64,000 nucleotides of DNA from Deinococcus sp. Leaf326. Its GTDB lineage: Bacteria; Deinococcota; Deinococci; Deinococcales; Deinococcaceae. Every line of letters starts with the position of its first letter. Position 1 is the first letter of the stretch. This document shows positions 11,670-20,971 of the stretch, one piece after another. The DNA lies in the NCBI RefSeq assembly GCF_001424185.1, contig NZ_LMOM01000087.1:1-64000 (forward strand), given 5' to 3'. A program made the position numbers and the translations under genes. The notes under the pieces were generated by a model. It ran no database searches, was not told where the DNA came from, and saw only the letters and a program-made list of their open reading frames with translations.

Positions 11670-12110
11670 TCACCCCCGGTGGTAGGGCTCGCCCGCGCTG
11701 ATGGTCGCGGCGCGGTAAAGGGCCTCGACCATCACCAGCATGGCGAGGTCGTGGGGTAGGGTCAGCAGGCCCAGGCTCCATAGGGCGTGTGCTCCGACGC
11801 GCAGGTCGTCCGTGTGACCTTCGGGGCCACCGATGGCGAGGGCCAGTTCGCCGTGCCCCGCGAGACCCTGGGCGTCCAGATACGCGCTCAGGTCCTCGCT
11901 GCTGTACTGCCGTCCGCGCGGATCGAGCAGGATCAGGGGCGCGCGGCCCGCCGCCCGGCGCACGGCCTCGCTCTCGGCGGCCTGGGTCTTGCCGGATACG
12001 CGGCTAACCTGAAGTTTGTGGTAGCGCCGCAGCCGTTTCTCGTACTCGTCCCAGCCACTGCGGGCATAGGCGAGTTTCGGTTCTCCGACAGTGATCAGGT
12101 GCAGCCGCAT
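11670..12110 (-). CDS. rlmH: 23S rRNA (pseudouridine1915-N3)-methyltransferase RlmH
   Basis: 146 residues, close to the usual 155. A SPOUT-fold methyltransferase that methylates pseudouridine 1915 in helix 69 of 23S rRNA in assembled ribosomes. The SAM-binding knot shows AIGGPEGH near residue 93 and the conserved C-terminal EALYRAATISAGEPYHRG. The start ATG at 12110 follows TAGCCT by 7 bases, so the message is probably leaderless. Confidence 0.93.
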   Translation of the reverse strand: MRLHLITVGEPKLAYARSGWDEYEKRLRRYHKLQVSRVSGKTQAAESEAVRRAAGRAPLILLDPRGRQYSSEDLSAYLDAQGLAGHGELALAIGGPEGHTDDLRVGAHALWSLGLLTLPHDLAMLVMVEALYRAATISAGEPYHRG

Positions 12111-12117
12111 CCGGCCC

Positions 12118-12123
12118 AGGCTA
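12118..12123 (-). promoter_or_regulatory. -10 box, leaderless rlmH
   Basis: TAGCCT on the minus strand, 7 bases before ATG 12110. Confidence 0.5.
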
Positions 12124-12185
12124 CCGTGCCTGGGCCGGACTCCGCGAAGGCACGGTCAGGAACGGTCGGCGGGCGCGGCGTGGAC

Positions 12186-12191
12186 TAAACT
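12186..12191 (+). promoter_or_regulatory. -10 box, leaderless uORF at 12199
   Basis: TAAACT ends 7 bases before ATG 12199, so translation would begin on the mini-ORF rather than on the gene at 12225. Confidence 0.55.
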
Positions 12192-12198
12192 GCTTGGC

Positions 12199-12228
12199 AT
12201 GTCCCCCTTGCGGCGAGGCCTGCTGTGA
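12199..12228 (+). CDS. Leaderless mini-ORF coupled to the next gene
   Basis: A nine-codon frame, MSPLRRGLL, begins one base after the predicted transcription start. Its TGA stop (12226-12228) overlaps the GTG start of the following gene as GTGA. No other ribosome site precedes that GTG. The arrangement suggests that ribosomes load on the leaderless mini-ORF and re-initiate. It repeats at 44355-44375 and 47884-48021. Whether the peptide itself matters is unknown. Confidence 0.5.
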   Translation: MSPLRRGLL

Positions 12229-12653
12229 ACTACGCGGCCACCCTGGCGGTGGTGGTCGTGCTGGCGTTCTGGTTCCCGATCTCGGTGCGCCTTGCGGCCC
12301 AGTTCGGCGTGCCCGAAGCCTGGGCGGCGTCCGTCGTAGGCGCGCTGCTGACCTTTGTGACGGCCGCCTACCTCGTGCGCTTTCAGGTGCGCCGGCACAG
12401 CGTGACCCTGGAGCGCCTCGCGGCGGCGCGCGCGCAGGTGGCGGCCGATCCTTCCAACCCGCGCGCCTACTTCGTGCACGGCGAACACCTGGGCAGCATC
12501 CTGCTGCGGCTCGACCGCCGCCGCGAGGCCGCCGAGGTCATCGACCGCTACGCCCGGCTGGGCGGGGCGCGTGAAGGGGAGATCGTGGCGCTGCGCGAGG
12601 CCCTGTCGCTGGCCGAGCGCCGGCAGCGGCAGGCCCAGCGGCGGGAGGCGTGA
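12225..12653 (+). CDS. Membrane-anchored TPR-like protein, unknown function
   Basis: 142 residues. Two hydrophobic segments (about residues 4-22 and 32-52) are followed by a basic linker and a helical region with AADPSNPRAYFVHGEHLGSILLRLDRRREAAEVIDRYARLGG, which resembles one to two tetratricopeptide repeats. It is likely an inner-membrane protein with a cytosolic helical domain. The GTG start at 12225 is chosen because the mini-ORF stop overlaps it; hydrophobicity begins immediately afterwards. Confidence 0.65.
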   Translation: MNYAATLAVVVVLAFWFPISVRLAAQFGVPEAWAASVVGALLTFVTAAYLVRFQVRRHSVTLERLAAARAQVAADPSNPRAYFVHGEHLGSILLRLDRRREAAEVIDRYARLGGAREGEIVALREALSLAERRQRQAQRREA

Positions 12654-12679
12654 CAGTTCCCGCCGGAAGCGGGCACAAT
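12650..12679 (+). promoter_or_regulatory. Candidate promoter of the 12817-rsmI-pfkA unit
   Basis: GTGACA (12650-12655) and CACAAT (12674-12679) are 18 bases apart. The -35 box overlaps the stop codon of the preceding gene. The string GGGCACAATAGGGG recurs in front of the gene at 60172. Confidence 0.4.
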
Positions 12680-12691
12680 AGGGGCGGCCAT

Positions 12692-12820
12692 ATGACATAC
12701 CTGCCCACCACTTCAGAAGGACTCCGGCCAGAGAGCGGAGGGCTGCGCGCGTCCCCGGCGCAAGGGAAAGAAGGGCGCCGGAGACGTGCCGCTTCCGGCG
12801 TTCCTGGGAGCGCCGCATGA
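12692..12820 (+). CDS. Possible small ORF overlapping the next start (doubtful)
   Basis: A 42-codon frame whose TGA overlaps the ATG at 12817 as ATGA. Its codon use (AGA, GGA, TCA, CCA) is unlike neighbouring genes and the peptide is Arg/Gly/Ala-rich, so it may be a chance frame in a 5' leader. It is listed because the stop-start overlap matches the mini-ORFs elsewhere in the window. Confidence 0.2.
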   Translation: MTYLPTTSEGLRPESGGLRASPAQGKEGRRRRAASGVPGSAA

Positions 12821-13035
12821 GGGCCTACAAGGGCATCGTGGAGAACGGCGTGGTCGTGGTGATCGGCGCCCGGCTGCCCGAGGGAACGGTCGTGACCGTG
12901 ACGGTCGGCGAGACCGAGCTGCTGCGGGCGCGCATCTCCAACGTCATCAAACGCTCGTCGCGTAAGGTCCGCGTGCGGGTCAAACCCAACCCCGGCCTCG
13001 CGCTCGAAAGCCGGTTGCCTTCCCGTGACGAGTGA
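12817..13035 (+). CDS. DUF104/AF2212-like small protein
   Basis: 72 residues. The N-terminus, RAYKGIVENGVVVV followed by LPEGTVVTVTV, matches the pattern of the DUF104/AF2212-like antitoxin family, where a short beta-sheet domain binds a partner. The C-terminal half is basic (IKRSSRKVRVRVK), which could bind nucleic acid. No toxin gene is adjacent; it overlaps rsmI by 11 bases instead, so an antitoxin role is doubtful. A GGGAG ribosome site lies 8 bases before ATG 12817. Confidence 0.65.
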   Translation: MRAYKGIVENGVVVVIGARLPEGTVVTVTVGETELLRARISNVIKRSSRKVRVRVKPNPGLALESRLPSRDE

Positions 13036-13939
13036 CCCCGACCTGACCGGCCCCCTGGACGATGTGCTGGAGGTCCCGGAGCGGCCCGAACTGGAACTGT
13101 CCGGGGCGACCGAGCTGCCTGCCGGCGCGCGGGTGTGGCTGGTGCCCACGCCGGTCGGCAACCTGGGCGACATCACCCTGCGGGCTATGGAAGTGCTGCG
13201 CGGCGCCGACGCGGTCGCCTGCGAGGACACCCGGCGCACGGGCGCGCTGCTGTCTCACCTGGGCATCGGGCGGCCACTGGTGCGGCTCGACGCCCACACC
13301 ATGCACCGGGCGCCCGCGGTCCTCGAAAAATACCCCCGGCTCGCCTATGTCTCCGACGCAGGCACCCCGGGCCTGAGCGATCCCGGTGCGGAGCTGGTCG
13401 CGGCAGCCATCGCGGCTGAGATCCCGGTTGAGGTGCTGCCCGGCGCGACGGCCCTGGTGCCTGCGCTGGTGCTCTCGGGGCTGCCGGCGGGCCGCTTTAC
13501 CTACGAGGGCTTCTTGCCCCGCAGCGGCCGTGAGCGCAAGGAGCGCCTGGCGGCCATCGCCGCGCGCGCCGAGACGAGCGTGCTGTACGAGAGCCCCCAC
13601 CGCCTGCATGCCACCCTGGAGGACTTGGCGGCCGCATGTGGCGAGGCGCGCCCCGCCAGCGTGACCCGCGAACTCTCCAAGAAATTCGAGGAGACGCGCC
13701 GGGGCCCCCTGGCCGAGCTGGTCGCCTGGGCTGCCGGGGGCGTGCGCGGCGAGATCGTGCTGACGGTGGGGGGCCGCCCGCCCGAGGAGGCCGCCGCCGA
13801 CGTCCCCGACCACGCCGCACTGGCCCGCACCTGGGCCGGCGAGGGCCTGGGGGTCAGGGATATACGTGAGCGCCTGATGGCGGCGGGTTTGCGTAAGAAT
13901 GACGCTTACACGCTAGCGCTTCAGGTCACGGCGCCCTGA
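13025..13939 (+). CDS. rsmI: 16S rRNA (cytidine1402-2'-O)-methyltransferase RsmI
   Basis: 304 residues, tetrapyrrole-methylase fold. It 2'-O-methylates C1402 of 16S rRNA at the decoding centre. Diagnostic segments are LVPTPVGNLGDITLRA, ACEDTRRTGALL, SDAGTPGLSDPG, LPGATALVPALVLSGLP and the family-typical ESPHRLHATL and RELSKKFEE. The GTG start at 13025 overlaps the previous stop by 11 bases, and the N-terminus carries about 35 extra residues before the conserved domain. It is part of a likely operon with the small protein upstream and possibly pfkA 62 bases downstream. Confidence 0.95.
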   Translation: MTSDPDLTGPLDDVLEVPERPELELSGATELPAGARVWLVPTPVGNLGDITLRAMEVLRGADAVACEDTRRTGALLSHLGIGRPLVRLDAHTMHRAPAVLEKYPRLAYVSDAGTPGLSDPGAELVAAAIAAEIPVEVLPGATALVPALVLSGLPAGRFTYEGFLPRSGRERKERLAAIAARAETSVLYESPHRLHATLEDLAAACGEARPASVTRELSKKFEETRRGPLAELVAWAAGGVRGEIVLTVGGRPPEEAAADVPDHAALARTWAGEGLGVRDIRERLMAAGLRKNDAYTLALQVTAP

Positions 13940-14001
13940 GGGCCGCCTCCCGGCGGTGACCGCCTTTCCCCTTCCCTGCTCCCAGAGAGGCTTTTCCTGC
14001 C

Positions 14002-15084
<1,083 letters not shown>

Positions 15085-15164
15085 GCACCTGAGCCCTGTC
15101 CGGCGGCCCCGGCCTCCTTAGTGTGCGCCGGGGCCGACCCGCTCCGTCTTGCGCGTTCAGGCCT

Positions 15165-15170
15165 TAGCAT
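15165..15170 (+). promoter_or_regulatory. -10 box of the EEP gene
   Basis: TAGCAT ends 11 bases before ATG 15182, predicting a leader of only about 5 bases. Confidence 0.4.
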
Positions 15171-15181
15171 CGGCAGGCCTC

Positions 15182-16207
15182 ATGCCGCACTCCGCCCCAC
15201 TGTCCCACCTCCGGTTCTGGTCGCTGCTGTTCGCCGCCTTCTCGCTTGCCTGGGGCGTACTCGCGCGGCAGTGGTCCGAGACCTGGTGGTGGCTGGCCCT
15301 GCTTGATCAGGTGCCTGCCCTGCCGCTGCTGCTTTTACCGCTGCTGCTCGCCTTTCTCGCCGCGCGCCGCCGCAAGGGCGGCTGGGTGATCTGGAACCTG
15401 GGGGTGGCCCTGGCCTTCGCGGTGTTTCAGGCGGGCGCGGTGCTGCCGCGGGCCGAACGCCTGCCGGACGGGGCTCCCCTGACCCTGCTGACGCTGAACA
15501 CGGGTTTCGCCTCGGCGTCGCCCACCACGCTGGCTGCCCTGGTGGCGCGCGAGCGGGCCGACCTCGTGACCCTGCAGGAGGGGCTGGACCGTGCCGGCAA
15601 GGCCCAGCCCTACGAGGCGGCGCTGCGCCGCGCCTTTCCGGGTTGGACGGTGCTGCGCCGCGACGAATTGCTGATCCTGACCCGGCTGCCGCTGTTGGGG
15701 TCGCGCACCATCACCTTCCCGCAGACGCCGCACTCGGTCCTGCTCGCGCGCGTCCGGGCCGCCGGGCAGGAGGTGACGGTGGTCAACGTCCACCTGCCCA
15801 GTCTCGGGCTGCGCCCGGACGCCGCCGACCTGGCGGTGGGCCGCGTCCTGTCCGATCGGACCATGCACCGCCTGGTTGCCCGGCGTGAACTGCCTGAGGT
15901 GCTGGCCCGGCTGCCGGAGGCCGGAGGAGAGCCGCTGCTGCTGGCCGGCGACCTGGGTGCCCCTCCGCGAGGGGAGCTGCACCGGGACCTGAGCGTCCTG
16001 GGCCTGCGGGACGCTTTCCCGCAGGCGGGCCATTGGTTCGGCCTGACGCATCATGCCCGTGCCCCTTACGCCCGCACCGATTACGTCTGGCTGCGCGGCG
16101 CCCAGGCCGAGGATGTGCAGGCCCTGCCCGACCTCCTGAGCGACCACCGCGCCCTGGTCGTGCGCCTGCGTCTGCCTCCGGCGGTAGAGGGCGCGGCGCA
16201 GCCCTAG
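15182..16207 (+). CDS. Membrane-anchored endonuclease/exonuclease/phosphatase-fold protein
   Basis: 341 residues. The N-terminal about 95 residues hold three hydrophobic segments, followed by an EEP domain: LLTLNTG, LVTLQEG (metal-binding Glu), VNVHLPS, LLAGDLGAPP and the terminal SDHRAL. The same layout is seen in membrane-linked EEP proteins of unknown substrate. The usual GDFN motif reads GDLG, so the conserved Asn is missing while Asp and the final His remain; activity may be altered or lost. ATG 15182 is preferred over TTG 15149 because of the short-leader -10 box. Confidence 0.8.
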   Translation: MPHSAPLSHLRFWSLLFAAFSLAWGVLARQWSETWWWLALLDQVPALPLLLLPLLLAFLAARRRKGGWVIWNLGVALAFAVFQAGAVLPRAERLPDGAPLTLLTLNTGFASASPTTLAALVARERADLVTLQEGLDRAGKAQPYEAALRRAFPGWTVLRRDELLILTRLPLLGSRTITFPQTPHSVLLARVRAAGQEVTVVNVHLPSLGLRPDAADLAVGRVLSDRTMHRLVARRELPEVLARLPEAGGEPLLLAGDLGAPPRGELHRDLSVLGLRDAFPQAGHWFGLTHHARAPYARTDYVWLRGAQAEDVQALPDLLSDHRALVVRLRLPPAVEGAAQP

Positions 16208-16216
16208 GCGCCCGCG

Positions 16217-17467
16217 TCACTGCAGCCGCTTGTCCCCAGGCGCCACCACGAACACGCCGCCCCAGGGGCGGTAGCTGCTGCGCGTCACATCCTCGCGCAC
16301 CGCGCCGCTCTTCAGCTGTACCTGCCGCACCACCGCGACACGCGCGCCGGGGGCAGGCATGTCCAGTCGCCGCGTCTCGCCGGCCGCCAGCGCCGGGTCG
16401 GCCAGGAAGGTCGGGTCGGGTGGCAGGCGGCTGTTTCCGACCTTGGGCGCGGCCACCTGTACCTGCCGGCCGTCGTCGCGGCCGAAGAGGTCCACCCGCA
16501 GTCGCCCAGCTTCGACGTCCCAACTCGCCTGCACGAGGAGCGGCCCCCCCGTGTCGTTGCGCCAGCGCAGGTCCTTGCTCGGCGCGTAGACGGCGGCGTC
16601 CATGCCGGGGTCGCCGTAGTAGGCCACCTGATACGAGTGGGCGTGGCGCTCGGTGATGGGCAGCCCCGCCGCGTAGGCTGCCCGGAACACCGTGGTGCTC
16701 ACCTGACAGATCCCGCCGCCGTCCTCCTTGCTCAGGCTCCCCCCGGTGATCACGTAGCCCGGCACGAAGCCGTTCGCCGCATTGATCCGCCCCACCGCGC
16801 GGTTGAAGCTGAAGCTGCGCCCCGCCGCGACCCAGGTGCCGTCAACCCGGCTGGCCCCCACCCGGATGTTCTGCACCCGGAACTCCGGACTCCCCGCGAA
16901 GGAGGATTCGCCCCCGGCCAGATGCGTCAGCCCCTGCGCCTGGGCCCAGCGCACGCTGCGTTCCGGGGCACGCAGGATCACATTCAGGGTGCTGCCGCCT
17001 GCGCCGGCCTCCACCGCCCGGCGCAGGGCCGTCTCGGTCGCCGCGCGGTCCACCGTCCAGCCGGTCCGCGCGCGGCCGACCCAGCGTCCTCCCTCCTCGG
17101 CGAAGCTCAGGTCCTGCGGCGTACGGGCCTCGACCTCGCGGTAGATGCGGTTCAGCTCGGCGCGCAGGGGCGTCAGGGGGTCGCCTTTCCGCAGAGCGGC
17201 GCGCTCCTCGGGAGTCAGGTTCAGCTCGAAACGGCGCATCACCGCTGGCCGCTCGATCCTGCCACCCACGAGGACCGGTTCGGCTGCGTTCAGGGTCAGG
17301 GTAAATGTGGAGGCAGGCGTCTGGGCCACAGGTGCAGGCAGGGCGGCGGACGGTATTCCGGCCACGGCCACGGCCTGGGCCGGAGGAGAGGCCGCAGGCC
17401 GTAGGCCCAGGCTCAGCAGCCCCAGGGTCAGGGCGCTCAGGACGAGCCAACCGGGTTTAATCTTCAT
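16217..17467 (-). CDS. VanW family protein
   Basis: 416 residues. An N-terminal signal sequence or anchor (residues 8-28) is followed by a peptidoglycan-binding-4-like region and the VanW domain with YVITGGSLSKEDGGGICQVSTT and RHAHSYQVAYYGDP, both typical. VanW proteins occur in cell envelopes and their molecular role is unresolved. A GGAG site lies 8 bases before ATG 17467. It follows the terminator of the fasciclin gene and converges on the EEP gene with 9 bases between stops. Confidence 0.88.
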   Translation of the reverse strand: MKIKPGWLVLSALTLGLLSLGLRPAASPPAQAVAVAGIPSAALPAPVAQTPASTFTLTLNAAEPVLVGGRIERPAVMRRFELNLTPEERAALRKGDPLTPLRAELNRIYREVEARTPQDLSFAEEGGRWVGRARTGWTVDRAATETALRRAVEAGAGGSTLNVILRAPERSVRWAQAQGLTHLAGGESSFAGSPEFRVQNIRVGASRVDGTWVAAGRSFSFNRAVGRINAANGFVPGYVITGGSLSKEDGGGICQVSTTVFRAAYAAGLPITERHAHSYQVAYYGDPGMDAAVYAPSKDLRWRNDTGGPLLVQASWDVEAGRLRVDLFGRDDGRQVQVAAPKVGNSRLPPDPTFLADPALAAGETRRLDMPAPGARVAVVRQVQLKSGAVREDVTRSSYRPWGGVFVVAPGDKRLQ

Positions 17468-17491
17468 GGGGCGCTCCTCGGGCAGGGGAAC

Positions 17492-17536
17492 AGAAAAACA
17501 GACCGGCCGGCCGCGTACGGGCCTGCGCCGGTCTGT
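17492..17536 (-). terminator. Terminator of the fasciclin gene
   Basis: On the minus strand a 10-bp stem, ACAGACCGGC (17498-17507) with GCCGGTCTGT (17527-17536), is followed by TTTTTCTG. Confidence 0.75.
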
Positions 17537-17553
17537 CCGTGGTGTGGCCTGAC

Positions 17554-18036
17554 TCAGGGCATCAGCACCGTGTCGATCACGTGAATGATGCCGTTGCTCG
17601 CCGCGATGTTCGCGCGGGTCACGGTCGCGTCGCCGATCATGACCTGTCCGCCGCTGGCCATCACGTTCAGGGTGCCGCCGCCGGCCGTGGTCACGCTGCT
17701 CAGGTTCTGGACCTGTGCGGCCGTCACGCGGCCCGGCACGACGTGGTTGAGCAGCAGGGCGCGCAGCTGCTCGCGGTTGTTCAGGACGGCGTTGAGCTGG
17801 GCCGCCGGGATCTTGGCGAAGGCCGCATTGGTCGGCGCGAACACCGTGTAGGGGCCTGCGCCGTTCAGGGTCGAGGTCAGGCCAGCCGCCTGCACCGCCG
17901 TAAGCAGGGTGCTGAAGTTGGGGTCGTTCGCGACGATCGCGGCGATGGTGTTGCCCGAGGGCACGGCGCTTCCGCCGCCCGCGTGGGCGAGGCCGGTCAT
18001 CAGCAGGGCGGTGGTCAGCAGGGTCTTGGTCTTCAT
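17554..18036 (-). CDS. Secreted fasciclin (FAS1) domain protein
   Basis: 160 residues: a signal peptide (MKTKTLL to about AHAGG) and one FAS1 domain. The H1 motif reads GPYTVFAPTNAAFAKIP, the central YH-like motif is LLNHVVPGRVT, and H2 reads ASNGIIHVIDTVLMP. FAS1 domains mediate adhesion or matrix contact, so an envelope or extracellular location is expected. An AAGGAG ribosome site precedes ATG 18036. Unlike most genes here it has a leader of over 100 bases with a long-range stem (18073-18141). Confidence 0.9.
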   Translation of the reverse strand: MKTKTLLTTALLMTGLAHAGGGSAVPSGNTIAAIVANDPNFSTLLTAVQAAGLTSTLNGAGPYTVFAPTNAAFAKIPAAQLNAVLNNREQLRALLLNHVVPGRVTAAQVQNLSSVTTAGGGTLNVMASGGQVMIGDATVTRANIAASNGIIHVIDTVLMP

Positions 18037-18072
18037 GGGGGCACTCTCCTTGAATGAGCTGGCTTGACTACT

Positions 18073-18141
18073 CAACTTCGGCTGCTTCTATCAAAGACCG
18101 GACCTTCTACATCACAGCTCCTGAGAGCTACGCCGAAGTTG
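18073..18141 (-). promoter_or_regulatory. Structured 5' leader of the fasciclin gene
   Basis: CAACTTCGGC (18073-18082) and GCCGAAGTTG (18132-18141) form a perfect 10-bp long-range stem enclosing an AGCTC-CTGA-GAGCT hairpin (18116-18129). It lies between a candidate TAAGGT -10 box (18162-18167, minus) and the ribosome site. It may be a cis-regulatory RNA or mRNA stabiliser. Confidence 0.45.
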
Positions 18142-18309
18142 GCTGCCTGTCTTGTCATCAGACCTTAGATTCGGAGAAACTCACATGAAGTAGCGACGCC
18201 CACAGAATCCTTGATATCAAATGAAATTCAAGTTCAGCTCAAGCCTGCCTGAAGCTGACCTCAAGGTAGCTGCGCAGTTGTGACGGCTTGTTCTGGGGTG
18301 CATCAAGAA
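18142..18309. other. Intergenic, lower-GC region between fasciclin and ftsZ
   Basis: This stretch is richer in A and T than the rest of the window and codes for nothing recognisable. It contains the 10-base palindrome TTGATATCAA (18211-18220) and the candidate minus-strand promoter of the fasciclin gene. No other structure was identified. Confidence 0.5.
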
Positions 18310-18342
18310 CGGCCGCTGCTTCCAACTAGGAAGCAGCGGCCG
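18310..18342 (-). terminator. Terminator of the murG-ftsZ operon
   Basis: A perfect 14-bp stem, CGGCCGCTGCTTCC with its complement, and a 5-base loop lie just downstream of the ftsZ stop, followed on the minus strand by TTCTTG. Confidence 0.75.
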
Positions 18343-18360
18343 TGTGGCCTTAAGGACGAC

Positions 18361-19440
<1,080 letters not shown>

Positions 19441-19576
19441 CTTGTCTCCTTCACGTCCAGAGGGTGTTTGGGTACGTCAACTGGACCGGTGTGTCAGTGG
19501 GGCGAGTCTAGCGCACCCGTTTTCGGGGAGGGGCAGGGGCCACCGCCTGGGTGGCCCCTGCTTCCGGGGAAGAGAT

Positions 19577-20971
19577 CTAGAACCAGTCCTTGAGCATCGT
19601 GCGGATCCGGTCCCCGAAGCTCGCGCCCGCCTTCTCCTTTTTGGGAGCTGGCGCCTTGGCCTCGGCCGGCGCCGGTGCGGGCGTGGCCGTCACCGGCTGC
19701 GGCGCCGGCGTGGGAGCGGCCGTCACCACCGTAGCCGGCGCCGGGGTGGGCGCGCGGCCAATGGTCGGCAGTTCGGGAGCGTGGGCCGGAGCCGGCGCCT
19801 CGGTGGAGACGCTCATCGGAACCTTGCCGTCCTGCGCGATGCCGTAGAGAACCAGGCCGACGCCGCAGGCATGGCCGGGTCCACTGACGATGTCGCTCAG
19901 CCCCTGGATGCCGCGGGGCTGGCCTAGGCGTACCGGCAGCCGGAAGCGGTCACGCGCCAGTTCCACGGCTCCGCGTAGCTGGGCGGCTCCGCCGGTCAGG
20001 ACGACCGACTGCGCCACGAGTTCCACAGGACCCAGGGCCTGGTCGATCTCGTCGCGGATCATGCCGTAGATCTCGTTGATGCGCGGCTTGATGACGCGTG
20101 AAAGCTCGAAGGCGCTGATGGCGTGCGTCGTGCCGTTGGAGGTCGTGATCTCCAATGTCAGGTCCTGATCGGCGAGTTCGGGCAGGGCCGCGCCGTAGCG
20201 CCGCTTGACGTTCTCGGCTTCCTCCATCGGGATCTTGAGGATCTGCGCGAGGTCGGCCGTGACGTGCTCGCCGCCGATGGGAATGCTGGCGCTGTGGGCG
20301 AGGTTGCCCCGCTTGAACACCCCGATGTCGGTGGTGCCGCCCCCCATGTCGATCACGATGGTCGCCTGCTGCTGCTCGCTGGCAGTCAGCGTGGCGAGAC
20401 CCGAGGCCAAGGCGTGCAGCACGAAGCCCTCGACCGCCAGCCCCGCCTCCTGCACGCAGCGGCGCAGGTTGAGCAGGGGGCCGGCGGTTCCGGCGACGAT
20501 GTGCACGTCGACCTCCAGGCGCACGCCATGCATGCCAACCGGGCTCTTGATGCCCTCCTGGCCGTCCACGACGTATTCCTGGGGCAGCGTGTGCAGGATT
20601 TCGAGGTTGGGATCAAGCGGCACCGCGCGCGCGTTCTCGATGGCGCGGTCCACGTCCTGCTGGTTGATCTCCTGATGACGCCGGATGGCCGCCAAGCCGT
20701 GACTGGTGATGGCCTTGGCATGGTTGCCCGCCACGCTGACGAACACGTCGTGGACCTTGACGCCGCTGACGCGTTCGGCCGCCTGGACCGACTGCCGGAT
20801 GGCCTGGGTCGCGCGGTCGAGGTTGACCACGCTGCCGCGCTTCATGCCTTCGCTGGGGACGCTGCCCTCACCGATGATGTCGACGCTGCCGCCCGGCATG
20901 ACCTCGCCGATGACCGTTGTGATCTTGGTGGTGCCGATATCGAGGCCCACGATGATGGTACTGTCCCTCAT
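19577..20971 (-). CDS. ftsA: Cell division protein FtsA
   Basis: 464 residues, actin-like ATPase that tethers FtsZ to the membrane. GLDIGTTKI near the start is the phosphate-1 motif; VDMGGGTTDIGVF and VVLTGGAAQLRG are the later ATP-binding motifs. An Ala/Pro-rich linker of about 60 residues separates the core from the C-terminal amphipathic helix (SFGDRIRTMLKDWF), so this linker is unusually long. ATG 20971 overlaps the ftsQ stop (ATGA), indicating coupled translation. Confidence 0.96.
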   Translation of the reverse strand: MRDSTIIVGLDIGTTKITTVIGEVMPGGSVDIIGEGSVPSEGMKRGSVVNLDRATQAIRQSVQAAERVSGVKVHDVFVSVAGNHAKAITSHGLAAIRRHQEINQQDVDRAIENARAVPLDPNLEILHTLPQEYVVDGQEGIKSPVGMHGVRLEVDVHIVAGTAGPLLNLRRCVQEAGLAVEGFVLHALASGLATLTASEQQQATIVIDMGGGTTDIGVFKRGNLAHSASIPIGGEHVTADLAQILKIPMEEAENVKRRYGAALPELADQDLTLEITTSNGTTHAISAFELSRVIKPRINEIYGMIRDEIDQALGPVELVAQSVVLTGGAAQLRGAVELARDRFRLPVRLGQPRGIQGLSDIVSGPGHACGVGLVLYGIAQDGKVPMSVSTEAPAPAHAPELPTIGRAPTPAPATVVTAAPTPAPQPVTATPAPAPAEAKAPAPKKEKAGASFGDRIRTMLKDWF

